Assembly: GCA_958448395.1 (NCBI GenBank)
Contig: CAUDDP010000035.1
Span: 1-22,057 of the forward strand
DNA: 22,057 nucleotides
Direction of reading: 5' to 3'
Source of the DNA: an uncultured Oscillospiraceae bacterium
GTDB taxonomy: Bacteria > Bacillota > Clostridia > Oscillospirales > Ruminococcaceae
A model generated the notes under the pieces. It saw only the letters and a program-made list of their open reading frames with translations. It had not been told where the DNA came from and searched no databases. Within the stretch, counting starts at the first letter, position 1. Every line of letters starts with the position of its first letter. Positions 1 through 7,800 of this stretch are shown piece after piece. The position numbers and the translations under genes are program-made.

Positions 1-3000
1 TACAATTACCTGTGCCATTCACTGTCCCTGTGTTGTAGCAATTGGTGATGGTTCCGCCATCATTGTCTCCACACACGCTGCCAACATAATTAGTCCCTTT
101 TACATAGGAATGGATGACACCAACATTTTGAATGATTGCTGTAGAGCTTATTTGGCCGAACAGCCCAACATAATTTTGGTTTTCATTGTTTACATACAAT
201 CCGCTAATGGTGTGGTTCTGTCCGTCGAATGTGCCATTGTAACGAATATTTTCGCTTGTTCCGTTGCCATCTCTGTCATAAGAATAACCAATCGGGAACC
301 AAGCTCTTGCATCTTTGCTGGTTTCTGTCATTTCTCCTTTGTTCACAACGATGTCTTTGACCAGAACCGCGTTTGCTGTTGTGTTTCCTGCATTGACAAA
401 TTCCATGAACCAGTAGAGATTTCCGGCATTTGCAATCTGATATACGCCGTCTTTCAAAGCAGGTTCTTCATAGGCATCACAGATTTTGCAAAAACCGTTG
501 TCATCAACGTTGTGTTTCAGTTTTTCATTTGATGCTGTGCTGTCATTGGTATAAACCTTTTCTGCACCTGCCGCACAGCTGACATAGCCATAATATACAA
601 CCTGATCGCCATCCAGTACCGGAGACGGATCTTTGCCGATTCCCTGATACCAAACTTGTACTTTCGGGTCTTCCTGTCCCTGTTGGAGTAAGTACGCCAC
701 TTCACCGCTGGCGAATGCTTCTTTATTCTTGTAGTAGCAATTGGTGATGGTTCCATTAGCATTATTGTATCCGCACACGCTGCCGACAGAATTAGAACCA
801 TTCACTGTCCCTGTGTTGTAGCAATTGGTGATGGTTCCATTAGCATTATTGTATCCGCACACGCCGCCGACAAAATTAGTACCAGTCACTGCTCCTGTAT
901 TGTAGCAATTGACGATGGTTCCATAATCATTTTCTCCGCACACGCCGCCGATACAATTACCTGTGCCATTCACTGTCCCTGTGTTGTAGCAATTGGTGAT
1001 GGTTCCATTTTCATTGTATCCGCACACGCCGCCGACATACATACCTGTGCCATTCACTGTCCCTGTGTTGTAGCAATTGGTGATGGTTCCATCATAATTG
1101 AGTCCGCACACGCCGCCGACATGCCCTGTACCAGTTACTGTACCTTTGTTGTAGCAATTGGCGATGGTTCCATTATTTTTTCCGCACACGCCGCCGACAT
1201 ACATATCTGTACCAGTTACTGTACCTTTGTTGTAGCAATTGGTGATGGTTCCATTATTGATTCCACACACGCCGCCAACATACTTAGCCCCCTTTATATA
1301 AGAGTGGATGACACCAACATTCTGAATGGTTGCTGCAGAGTCTGTGTAGCCGAACAACCCAACACACTTTTGACTTTCATTGTTAAAATACAATCCGCTG
1401 ATTGTATGGTTTTGTCCATCAAATGTGCCGTTGTAATGAATATTATAATAGTAGTTGTTTCCAATTGGTGACCAAGCTCTTACGGTTGCAGGGTCGGTTT
1501 TTTCTGTCATTTCTCCTTCGTTGACAACGATGTCATTGACCAGAACCGCATTTGCCTTTACTGCTTCTTCCGTTCCGGTGTTGACAAATTCCATGAACCA
1601 GTAGAGGTTTCCGGCATTTGCAATCTGATATACGCCGTCTTTCAAAGCAGGTTCTTCATAGGCATCACAGATTTTGCAAAAACCGTTGTCATCAACGTTG
1701 TGTTTCAGTTTTTCATTTGATGCTGTGCTGTCATTGGTATAAACCTTTTCTGCACCTGCCGCACAGCTGACATAGCCATAATATACAACCTGATCGCCAT
1801 CCAGTACCGGAGACGGATCTTTGCCGATTCCCTGATACCAAGCTGACACCGACGGGTCTTCCTGTCCCTGCTGGAGTAAGTAAGCCACTTCACCGCTGGC
1901 GAATGCTTCTTTCGTTTTGGGAATGGTTTGTCCATCGGTATCTTCGTCTATACTACCAATTCCGATGTAAGTGGTATCGGCATCCTTGCGGTAGTAGCAA
2001 TTGGTGATGGTATGATCATTGAATCCGCACACGCCGCCGATATAATATCCTGTACCATTCACTGCCCCTGTGCTGTAGCAATTGGCGAGAGTTCCGCTTG
2101 CACTATTGTTTCCGCACACGCCGCCGACATAATTAGAACCAGTCACTGCTCCTGTATTGTAGCAATTGGTGATGGTTATATGATTGAATCCACACACGCC
2201 GCCGACAGAATCAGCACCAGTCACTGCTCCTGTATTGTAGCAATTGGTGATGGTTCCATAAGTAATGTTTCCGCACACGCCGCCGGCACAATCAGTACTA
2301 TTTACTGTTCCTGCGTTGTAGCAATTGGTGATGGTTCCCCTAGAATTTTCTCCGCACACGCCGCCGCTGGTACCATCAGTACTATTCACTGTCCCTGTGT
2401 TGTAGCAATTGGTGATGGTTCCATTAGAGTTGTTTCCGCACACGCCGCCGGCACCAAAATTAGTACTATTCACTGTCCCTATGTTGTAGCAACTGGTGAT
2501 GGTTCCCCTAGAATTTTCTCCGCACACGCCGCCACTGAAACAATTAGTACCATTCACTGTACCTGCGTTATAGCAATTGGTGAGGGTTCCCCCATCATTG
2601 GATCCGCACACGCCACCGACGTATCCGTACACGCCACCGACACACTTCATATAGGAGTGGATGACACCAACATTCTGAACGGTTGCTGTAGAGCCTACGT
2701 AGCCAAACAACCCAACCCACTTTTGACTTTCATTGTTAAAATACAATCCGCTGATTGTGTGATTTTGTCCATCGAATGTGCCGCTGTAACGAGTACTATA
2801 ATCGTGCCCAATCGGTGACCAAGCTCTTACGGTTGCAGGGTCGGTTTTCTCTGTCATTTCTCCTTCGTTTACAACGATGTCATTGACCAGAACAGCGTTT
2901 GCATTTCTTGCTTCCTCCGTTCCAGTGTTGACATATTCCGTGAACCAATAGAGATCTTCATCGTTGCTGATGGCATAGTACCCAACAAAGTCCTCCGTTA

Positions 3001-3169
3001 ATCCAAGGCTGTTGCAGTTTTCCTCGGTAACCATCACCGCCGCTGTACCCTCTGCACTCGCCGGAAACGTTGGTAAGATGTCCGCATTCAGCGGTACAGC
3101 AAACAACGCCGTGATGATTGCTAACAGCATTGCTGTTAGCCGTGTCCATTTTGGTTTTTGTTTTGTCAT
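1..3169 (-). CDS. Large secreted GLUG-repeat surface protein (3' end outside window)
   Basis: The minus frame is open from ATG 3169 to the left edge (1056 codons, no stop). AGGAGG lies just upstream of the ATG. The N-terminus is a signal peptide: basic MTKQKPKWTR, a hydrophobic stretch and a likely cut after PASA near residue 39. The mature part is modular. A domain with the motif GTFDGQNHTISGLY occurs three times. Each is followed by tandem GLUG-type repeats of about 25-30 residues with core GGVCG..N.GTITNCYNTG.V. I count 8 repeats in array 1, 7 in array 2 and the start of array 3. Between arrays sit KEAFASGEVAYLLQQGQ and a HNVDDNGFCKICD linker with a CxxC. GLUG motifs are known from bacterial cell-surface and adhesin-like proteins, so adhesion is the likely role but is inferred. 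No anchor can be judged because the C-terminus is missing. It probably depends on transcription from the regulator gene upstream, since no clear promoter is visible in the 60-bp gap. Confidence 0.9.
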   Translation of the reverse strand, partial: MTKQKPKWTRLTAMLLAIITALFAVPLNADILPTFPASAEGTAAVMVTEENCNSLGLTEDFVGYYAISNDEDLYWFTEYVNTGTEEARNANAVLVNDIVVNEGEMTEKTDPATVRAWSPIGHDYSTRYSGTFDGQNHTISGLYFNNESQKWVGLFGYVGSTATVQNVGVIHSYMKCVGGVYGYVGGVCGSNDGGTLTNCYNAGTVNGTNCFSGGVCGENSRGTITSCYNIGTVNSTNFGAGGVCGNNSNGTITNCYNTGTVNSTDGTSGGVCGENSRGTITNCYNAGTVNSTDCAGGVCGNITYGTITNCYNTGAVTGADSVGGVCGFNHITITNCYNTGAVTGSNYVGGVCGNNSASGTLANCYSTGAVNGTGYYIGGVCGFNDHTITNCYYRKDADTTYIGIGSIDEDTDGQTIPKTKEAFASGEVAYLLQQGQEDPSVSAWYQGIGKDPSPVLDGDQVVYYGYVSCAAGAEKVYTNDSTASNEKLKHNVDDNGFCKICDAYEEPALKDGVYQIANAGNLYWFMEFVNTGTEEAVKANAVLVNDIVVNEGEMTEKTDPATVRAWSPIGNNYYYNIHYNGTFDGQNHTISGLYFNNESQKCVGLFGYTDSAATIQNVGVIHSYIKGAKYVGGVCGINNGTITNCYNKGTVTGTDMYVGGVCGKNNGTIANCYNKGTVTGTGHVGGVCGLNYDGTITNCYNTGTVNGTGMYVGGVCGYNENGTITNCYNTGTVNGTGNCIGGVCGENDYGTIVNCYNTGAVTGTNFVGGVCGYNNANGTITNCYNTGTVNGSNSVGSVCGYNNANGTITNCYYKNKEAFASGEVAYLLQQGQEDPKVQVWYQGIGKDPSPVLDGDQVVYYGYVSCAAGAEKVYTNDSTASNEKLKHNVDDNGFCKICDAYEEPALKDGVYQIANAGNLYWFMEFVNAGNTTANAVLVKDIVVNKGEMTETSKDARAWFPIGYSYDRDGNGTSENIRYNGTFDGQNHTISGLYVNNENQNYVGLFGQISSTAIIQNVGVIHSYVKGTNYVGSVCGDNDGGTITNCYNTGTVNGTGNC
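393..653 (-). repeat. Near-identical intragenic duplication, copy 2
   Basis: These 261 bp match 1581-1841 with a single mismatch (419 against 1607). The offset of 1188 bp is exactly 396 codons, so the duplication keeps the reading frame. It encodes the inter-array linker (YYGYVSC, HNVDDNGFCKICD, DGVYQIANAGNLYWF). Similarity continues at a lower level on both sides. Confidence 0.93.
728..1292 (-). repeat. GLUG repeat array 2 (7 units)
   Basis: This is the second in-frame block of GLUG-type units in the surface protein, again with the VCG...NCYN core. The final unit ends NCYYKN and is followed directly by the KEAFASGEVAYLL segment. A third array begins near position 105 and leaves the window. 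Confidence 0.85.
1581..1841 (-). repeat. Near-identical intragenic duplication, copy 1
   Basis: Partner of 393-653 in the same gene: 261 bp, one mismatch, in-frame offset of 1188 bp. The linker is far more conserved than the flanking repeat arrays, which suggests a recent duplication or gene conversion. Confidence 0.93.
1985..2644 (-). repeat. GLUG repeat array 1 (8 units)
   Basis: This stretch of in-frame tandem repeats encodes the first block of GLUG-type units in the surface protein. The DNA recurs as variants of ACCATCACCAATTGCTAC on the coding strand, with unit lengths of roughly 75-90 nt. Units differ mainly at the turn after GGVCG (SND, ENS, NNS, NIT, FNH). The last unit ends in NCYYRK rather than NCYN. 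Confidence 0.85.
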
Positions 3170-3204
3170 AACAACCTCCTAAAATAAAAATATATCTATG
3201 TCAA

Positions 3205-3222
3205 ATCGCATTTTCATGCGAT
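3205..3222 (-). other. Intergenic hairpin with GAAA tetraloop
   Basis: On the minus transcript the sequence AUCGCAU-GAAA-AUGCGAU forms a perfect 7-bp stem closed by a GNRA loop, 7 nt after the regulator stop codon. It is followed by UUUGACAUAG rather than a U-run, so it is a poor intrinsic terminator. An mRNA processing or stability element between the regulator and the GLUG gene is possible. Confidence 0.5.
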
Positions 3223-3229
3223 ATTATTT

Positions 3230-5581
3230 TCAGAGAATCCCAAGGTTTCTTGCTGCCAGCAACGCTTCAGATTTTCCCGAAGCCCCTAATTTTCGGTAAT
3301 TTTCCTGTGTGTGATACTTTACAGTTCTTGGATTCATATCCAGTATCTCTGCAATTTTGGGAATGGAAAGTCCGTCTGCCTGCAAACGCAAAATATCCAA
3401 TGCCGTTTTTGAAAAATTGGGGAGTGTTACAAACTGCTGTTTCAGATACACCGGAAATCGTCTTGCCATTTTTGCTGTTTCCTCCAGCATTCGCTGAAAC
3501 CATTGTTTGTCGATTTCTGCATCTGCGAGGCACTGCTTTTTTACCTTTTCCAAAAGGCTGAGGATGGCAGCTCCCTCTTCGCTGATGATACGAATAAATT
3601 GATAACTGCAAATTTCCTTCAAGGTAGCAACAAAATCATGCTGCCACTCACCACCATTTCGGCTTTTTAGTATTGCTGTCAGAAGACCAAGTTCCATGCG
3701 AATATACCTTCGCTCATACTGTTCCGCATAAAGCCGTAGTTTTTCGATTAAGGAAAATGCCGGATGATATTTCCCCTGTGCAAGGTAACAACGGATTTTT
3801 GTCAGATAGCGATACCGTTCCAAGATGTAGAATTCAGCGTTTTCGTCAGGTGCTTTTTCCAGCCACTGTGAGATGACTTTGCTGTTACCCTCATAAAGTG
3901 CAATGCGGCATCTCAATGCTTGCAAATTTGGTAAAAGCTGTGGCGTGTGTTCCTCATATACTTTCTTTTCAAAGGAATTCAACAGATTCTTTGCGGTCTC
4001 ACTGCTTCCATTTGACAAGTATAAACGCACCTGTAACCCCACTGCTGCAAAAGCGATTTCCATTTTGCCTCCCGCTTCTGTTTCCAATTGTGCCTTTGAC
4101 AGCTTGGAAAGCACTTCACAGGTATCGCCGCCCTTTTCATAAAAGCTTTCACCCAGTGCAACATTTACCAGCCCTTTTCCATACTGTCCGAGAATTTTTT
4201 CCACAAGCTTGCCAACTGTCGCCGCAAGCTCCTGATCCTTATGGCTCCAGTGACAGAAATCTTTGCCGCCATTCATGGTGGAGGGAAGGTTGCTGGTAAC
4301 CGAAAATTCCGGTAGTCCGATTCCCTTATCAAATAACAGGGATGGGATTTTTTTCAGGATTTCCAGAATCCCTGTGCTGCCTCTGTGCGGAAGTGCGATA
4401 TCCAGATACGCAAGGCGGCTTGCTGCTTCACGCCGTTGTCCACCTTTTATCTTGGCATGATATGTTTTTAGCTTTTCATACCAATATTCACTTTTCTCCA
4501 CATCCATTATGAGGGAGTACAGCATGCACATAGCAGTCATCAGGATGACATCTTTTTCTATGTCGCTTTCCTCCAGTTTGAAATAAAACTGACGCATTTG
4601 GAAATAGTGGCCATTTCCGGGATTTCTTCGGGCATTACGTATCAACAAGTTTTTAATGCCGCTGTCGTTTCCACACTGGCAAAATAGCTCCAGTGCCTGC
4701 ATATCCTGTCCATGCATTTCGTAGTACACGCCAGCATTATATTTGTATTGTCTGATTTCCTGTAAGCCTAAAATCTTGTTTGCACGATTCCGCAATGCAC
4801 GAATGAGAGCCGGACGAATTCGGTAAACACCGTTCGTGCATTCTATAAAGTTGCCTGATTCCACAGCTTTCTGAAGTATCGACGAAACATAAGGATTTCC
4901 TGTAATCATTTCAGCAAGTGGTATAGAAAATGCATCTACTATGCTGATTTTCATCAGAAAATCAATTACTTCTGGATCCCATTGTACAATAATTATATTT
5001 TCCAGATAATCTGTAAAGACTTTAGAAATTTCTTCTATCATAGGATCATCAATATCTCCGCCTTCGGCAATCCGCATTGCTGTATGTTTGATAATATAAG
5101 CGTTTCCTTCGCTTTCTTTCACCAAGCGTTCCAATTTGTCGGATGCAAGTGTTATGCCGAGCTTCTCAAGGTAACCCTTGACATCCTTCTGATTCAATCG
5201 TAAATCCATCTCAGTAATGATCAGAAAACTTAGTTCCATAAATGTTTCCATCAGCCAAGAAGGAATTTTGCTTCTGCAAATCATAATCAACCAAATATCC
5301 TTGCGATGGGAAAGTGCAATTACTTCATGCCGTTTTTCTTCATTGGTCAGTGCATGCATATCGTCAATGACAATAATGGGTGTGGCATTTGTTTCTTCGT
5401 CTGGCTTGGGAATTCTTTCAGAGTCCCACAAACCGTCCACACAGGAAATATAGATATATTTTTGATTACTTAAATATTGCTGCACAAGTGTGGTTTTACC
5501 GAAACCAGTTGCACCATAAATATAGAGCGGTTGTTTCAAAATTTTTGAAACACGGAGTTTTTTGTAAGCATCCGATGGCAT
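3230..5581 (-). CDS. MalT/LuxR-type STAND ATPase transcriptional regulator
   Basis: This 783-aa protein has the layout of MalT-like regulators. A P-loop NTPase lies at the N-terminus (Walker A GATGFGKT at residues 23-30, Walker B-like IIVIDDMH at 69-76). A long helical TPR-like middle follows, and a LuxR-type helix-turn-helix fills the last ~65 residues (LSIPKIAEILDMNPRTVKYH). Such proteins are ATP-dependent switches that bind an inducer and activate promoters. The inducer here is unknown. I chose ATG 5581 because AGAAGGA sits 6 nt upstream. An in-frame TTG at 5599 is possible, but its AGGAGG is 11 nt away. The GLUG surface-protein gene follows 60 bp after the stop, so the regulator may control it, itself or both. 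Confidence 0.9.
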   Translation of the reverse strand: MPSDAYKKLRVSKILKQPLYIYGATGFGKTTLVQQYLSNQKYIYISCVDGLWDSERIPKPDEETNATPIIVIDDMHALTNEEKRHEVIALSHRKDIWLIMICRSKIPSWLMETFMELSFLIITEMDLRLNQKDVKGYLEKLGITLASDKLERLVKESEGNAYIIKHTAMRIAEGGDIDDPMIEEISKVFTDYLENIIIVQWDPEVIDFLMKISIVDAFSIPLAEMITGNPYVSSILQKAVESGNFIECTNGVYRIRPALIRALRNRANKILGLQEIRQYKYNAGVYYEMHGQDMQALELFCQCGNDSGIKNLLIRNARRNPGNGHYFQMRQFYFKLEESDIEKDVILMTAMCMLYSLIMDVEKSEYWYEKLKTYHAKIKGGQRREAASRLAYLDIALPHRGSTGILEILKKIPSLLFDKGIGLPEFSVTSNLPSTMNGGKDFCHWSHKDQELAATVGKLVEKILGQYGKGLVNVALGESFYEKGGDTCEVLSKLSKAQLETEAGGKMEIAFAAVGLQVRLYLSNGSSETAKNLLNSFEKKVYEEHTPQLLPNLQALRCRIALYEGNSKVISQWLEKAPDENAEFYILERYRYLTKIRCYLAQGKYHPAFSLIEKLRLYAEQYERRYIRMELGLLTAILKSRNGGEWQHDFVATLKEICSYQFIRIISEEGAAILSLLEKVKKQCLADAEIDKQWFQRMLEETAKMARRFPVYLKQQFVTLPNFSKTALDILRLQADGLSIPKIAEILDMNPRTVKYHTQENYRKLGASGKSEALLAARNLGIL

Positions 5582-5785
5582 AATATATCCTTCTATCAAT
5601 TATATATTTTCCTCCTTAAATCTAAAAAGTAGATAATATATTTTATTTTATAAATCAAAACATAAATAAAAATAAGTTCTTCCATATTAAAATGATATCA
5701 GTTTTCATTTATTTTTCTATATTTTTGATTTTTATTCATTTTCTGTAGTTTTTTCGGAAATGATATGCCCCATCTATTTTCACTT

Positions 5786-5794
5786 ATTATAACA
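5786..5794 (-). promoter_or_regulatory. Extended -10 promoter element for the regulator operon
   Basis: The minus strand reads TGT-TATAAT, a perfect -10 hexamer with a TGn extension, about 200 bp upstream of the regulator start. The -35 region is poor, so the extended -10 or an activator at the nearby dyad may compensate. Confidence 0.5.
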
Positions 5795-5813
5795 TAAATT
5801 TGAATTTTTTAAA

Positions 5814-5831
5814 ACTGTCCGATCAGACAGT
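5814..5831. promoter_or_regulatory. Palindromic candidate operator (CTGT-NN-GATC-NN-ACAG)
   Basis: ACTGTCCGATCAGACAGT is an 18-bp dyad symmetrical at 16 of 18 positions. It lies just upstream of the minus-strand -10 element, around the -35 region and beyond. Its layout resembles the proteobacterial lux box (CTGT..GATC..ACAG). The adjacent gene carries a LuxR-type HTH, but that it binds here is inference. Confidence 0.5.
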
Positions 5832-5959
5832 GCAAAATTCGCATGCGTTCAATATTTATAATGAAATAGTCAATGCTTGAAATTGCTTTATAAATGGATA
5901 CAGAATGGGAGCATGATTGGATGCTGCAAAGTCGTTTCCTGTGAGAATTTCTATACCTC

Positions 5960-5988
5960 TTGATTTTTTTCAGAAAACGTGATACACT
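5960..5988 (+). promoter_or_regulatory. Promoter for the PPIase-Fur operon
   Basis: TTGATT, a 17-bp spacer and TACACT preceded by TGA (extended -10) lie about 35 bp upstream of the PPIase start codon. Confidence 0.65.
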
Positions 5989-6023
5989 ATTATCATTAAC
6001 AAATGAATAGGAGGAACCGGAAT

Positions 6024-6494
6024 ATGGTTATCATGGAAATGGAAAATGGAAAGAAGATTGAATTGGAGCTGTATCCAGAGATTGCACCGATTACTTGTGC
6101 GAACTTTGAAAAGCTGGTGAAGGCAGGTTTTTATAACGGACTGACATTTCATCGTGTAATTTCGGGCTTTATGATTCAAGGGGGATGCCCAGAAGGCACT
6201 GGCATGGGTGGTCCCGGATGGAATATCAAGGGAGAGTTTGCTGCCAATGGTGTAAAGAATGACCTCAAACATACAAGAGGTGTGCTTTCTATGGCACGTT
6301 CCATGAATCCAAACTCTGCGGGTTCGCAGTTCTTTATTATGCATCAGGATGCACCGCATCTGGATGGACAGTACGCTGCGTTTGGCAAGGTGATTTCCGG
6401 CATGGAGGTTGTTGATGAAATTGCAGGGGTACAAACGGATTATGCAGACAAACCGCTGACACCGCAGGTTATAAAATCTGTAACCCTTGTCTGA
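6024..6494 (+). CDS. Cyclophilin-type peptidyl-prolyl cis-trans isomerase
   Basis: This 156-aa protein is a single cyclophilin domain, which catalyses proline cis/trans isomerisation during folding. Visible motifs are FHRVISGFMIQGG (catalytic Arg44), GWNIKGEF, NSAGSQFFIMHQ and LDGQYAAFGKV. The position equivalent to Trp121 of human CypA appears to be His112. There is no signal peptide, so it is cytosolic. An in-frame ATG exists at 6003, but AGGAGG at 6009-6014 lies between it and ATG 6024, so 6024 is the real start. It is the first gene of a two-gene operon with a Fur-family repressor 26 bp downstream. Confidence 0.95.
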   Translation: MVIMEMENGKKIELELYPEIAPITCANFEKLVKAGFYNGLTFHRVISGFMIQGGCPEGTGMGGPGWNIKGEFAANGVKNDLKHTRGVLSMARSMNPNSAGSQFFIMHQDAPHLDGQYAAFGKVISGMEVVDEIAGVQTDYADKPLTPQVIKSVTLV

Positions 6495-6520
6495 GTGGAA
6501 AGTAGTGCACATCAAGCAGA

Positions 6521-6943
6521 ATGGGGTATAATACAAAACAAAAAGAATATATCTTAGAGTTGCTGCATACCTTTGAAAATCATCATTTCACTGCTTCGGA
6601 TCTGGGCAAAAGGCTGGAGGAAAATGGTACGCATGTGGGAACAGCAACAATTTATCGTTATCTGGAACAGCTAACGGAAGAGGGATTTGTCCGAAAATAT
6701 ATTTTGGACGGAAAGTCCAGTGCTTGTTATCAGTATATTGGAGAACATCCTACCTGTCAAGAGCATTTTCATTTGAAATGTCTTTCCTGTGGAACATTGT
6801 TTCATGTACAGTGTGCCTTTCTGGATGAAATGCAGACACATATTGCACAGCATCATCAATTCCAGATTGATCACACTAAGACGGTGTTCTACGGCTACTG
6901 CAAGCATTGTCGGATTGATAAACAGCAAAAGAAGAAAAAATAG
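6521..6943 (+). CDS. Fur-family metal-responsive transcriptional repressor
   Basis: This 140-aa protein has an N-terminal winged helix (TASDLGKRLEENG...TATIYRYLEQL) and a C-terminal metal/dimerisation domain. C87-x2-C90 and C127-x2-C130 form the structural zinc site of the family, and EHFHLKC supplies histidines for a regulatory metal. Fur, Zur and PerR cannot be separated safely by eye; the HFHLKC..CG...H pattern fits a Zur or general Fur-like repressor. No strong ribosome site is visible before ATG 6521, so translation may be coupled to the PPIase gene. It ends in a strong terminator. Confidence 0.92.
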   Translation: MGYNTKQKEYILELLHTFENHHFTASDLGKRLEENGTHVGTATIYRYLEQLTEEGFVRKYILDGKSSACYQYIGEHPTCQEHFHLKCLSCGTLFHVQCAFLDEMQTHIAQHHQFQIDHTKTVFYGYCKHCRIDKQQKKKK

Positions 6944-6982
6944 AAAAACGGTGTACAGAGTGATTTCTGTACGCCGTTTTTT
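6944..6982. terminator. Bidirectional intrinsic terminator
   Basis: A 12-bp stem, ACGGTGTACAGA (6948-6959) with TCTGTACGCCGT (6966-6977) including one G-U pair, has a 6-nt loop. It is followed by TTTTTT on the plus strand and a T-run on the minus strand, so it serves both the Fur gene and the convergent small operon. Confidence 0.93.
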
Positions 6983-6996
6983 GCTGTGCCAACTTA

Positions 6997-7167
6997 TTAA
7001 AATACAGGTGGAAATACAGATTCCTGCTTTACTGGTTTTTCATAAATACGGACGGGGGCATGGTCAAGAAAACCAGTTTGCTGTCGTACCGGAAACATTT
7101 TTGCCTGTGGTACGTAAATCTTTACTTCTGCATCTTTCGGTTTCAGTTGCTTTTGTGTCCCTTCCAT
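6997..7167 (-). CDS. Small 56-aa protein, unknown function
   Basis: ATG 7167 is preceded by AAGGAGG (7176-7182), which overlaps the TAA stop of the gene upstream (7181-7183). The two are therefore probably translationally coupled. The product starts MEGTQKQLKPKDAEVKIYVP, contains FPVRQQTGFLDHAPVRIYEK and ends FPPVF with a double stop TAATAA. It has no cysteines, membrane segment or signal peptide and is rich in Pro, Val and charged residues. I recognise no family. It is too short for many gene finders, but the ribosome site and operon context support it. Confidence 0.75.
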   Translation of the reverse strand: MEGTQKQLKPKDAEVKIYVPQAKMFPVRQQTGFLDHAPVRIYEKPVKQESVFPPVF

Positions 7168-7180
7168 GGTAGTTTCCTCC

Positions 7181-7612
7181 TTAGAGATAGGGCTTTAAAC
7201 GGTTTCGATATGCTTCTTCCTGCTGTACCATCTCTTTTCCCTGTTGTCGAATCGGTGCAGAAATATCTGTACACCGATTTAAGAGCTGAGATAGCTGAAT
7301 TAAACCCATGTTGGTTCCTTCTACCATTAATTTTGCAATCCGGCTGCTGTCTGTATTGCCAAGGCAACGCATGCGGATGCTTGCACAGCTGCAAAGTTTG
7401 GCAAGGGTTCCCTGTTCTTGTGGATACAGATAGGATGCTTTCATCTGCTGTCGTATTTTTTGCTGTTGGTTTTCGTAATACTCCAACTGCGTACAGAGTT
7501 CTTTTCGGAGTGCAGGATCTTCTGTGTGTTCCAACACACAGAAAATAGCATCTTTTCCGACTGCTGCATTTTTATAAAATCCGTTTAAAACACATTTTTC
7601 TTGTTGTTCCAT
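7181..7612 (-). CDS. 143-aa helical protein of unknown function
   Basis: ATG 7612 has AGGAGG 8 nt upstream. The product is predicted all-helical, starting LNGFYKNAAVGKDAIFCVLEHTED, with a heptad-like segment ELCTQLEYYENQQQKIRQQM and later a SSRIAKLMVEGTNMGLIQL helix. It resembles conserved four-helix hypothetical proteins of Clostridia from memory, but I can name no function. Five cysteines are present, including CSC. There is no signal peptide or membrane segment. It is the first gene of a two-gene unit with the 56-aa protein. Confidence 0.85.
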   Translation of the reverse strand: MEQQEKCVLNGFYKNAAVGKDAIFCVLEHTEDPALRKELCTQLEYYENQQQKIRQQMKASYLYPQEQGTLAKLCSCASIRMRCLGNTDSSRIAKLMVEGTNMGLIQLSQLLNRCTDISAPIRQQGKEMVQQEEAYRNRLKPYL

Positions 7613-7741
7613 TGCGGTTTCCTCCTGTTACAATCAATTCGCAATGGTAGTATGTGTATAATACAAGAGATTATACGTGCAGAAAGATACTAATGTTTAT
7701 TTTTATTTTTTTAAATCTTCATGTATAAATTTAGATGAACG

Positions 7742-7770
7742 TTGACAGATAAAAAGAAAAATGGTATGAT
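7742..7770 (+). promoter_or_regulatory. Strong promoter, leader copy A
   Basis: Consensus TTGACA (7742-7747), exactly 17 bp, then TATGAT (7765-7770) preceded by TGG (extended -10). The start of transcription would be near 7777. Confidence 0.88.
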
Positions 7771-7800
7771 AAAAATGAAAGAAAGGAGGGGATTTTTGTC

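Larger units (their letters stand above)
5582..6023. other. AT-rich divergent control region
   Basis: About 440 bp separate the minus-strand regulator from the plus-strand PPIase gene. It holds a minus promoter (-10 at 5786-5791), a dyad at 5814-5831 and a plus promoter at 5960-5988. The rest is AT-rich with no convincing ORF. Confidence 0.7.

Noticed and set aside
728..2644. Regularly spaced DNA repeats that could suggest a CRISPR array
   Set aside because: Units are in-frame, vary in length and sequence, have no unique spacers and encode GLUG motifs.
1928..2818. 296-codon plus-strand frame through the GLUG gene
   Set aside because: It is antisense to the repeat-coding frame. Its regularity (repeated CVVAIGDGS-like units) simply mirrors the repeats, and it has no ribosome site.
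6003..6023. Longer N-terminus of the PPIase (MNRRNRN)
   Set aside because: The ribosome site AGGAGG for ATG 6024 lies inside this extension, and cyclophilins normally start with the MVIMEM-like strand.
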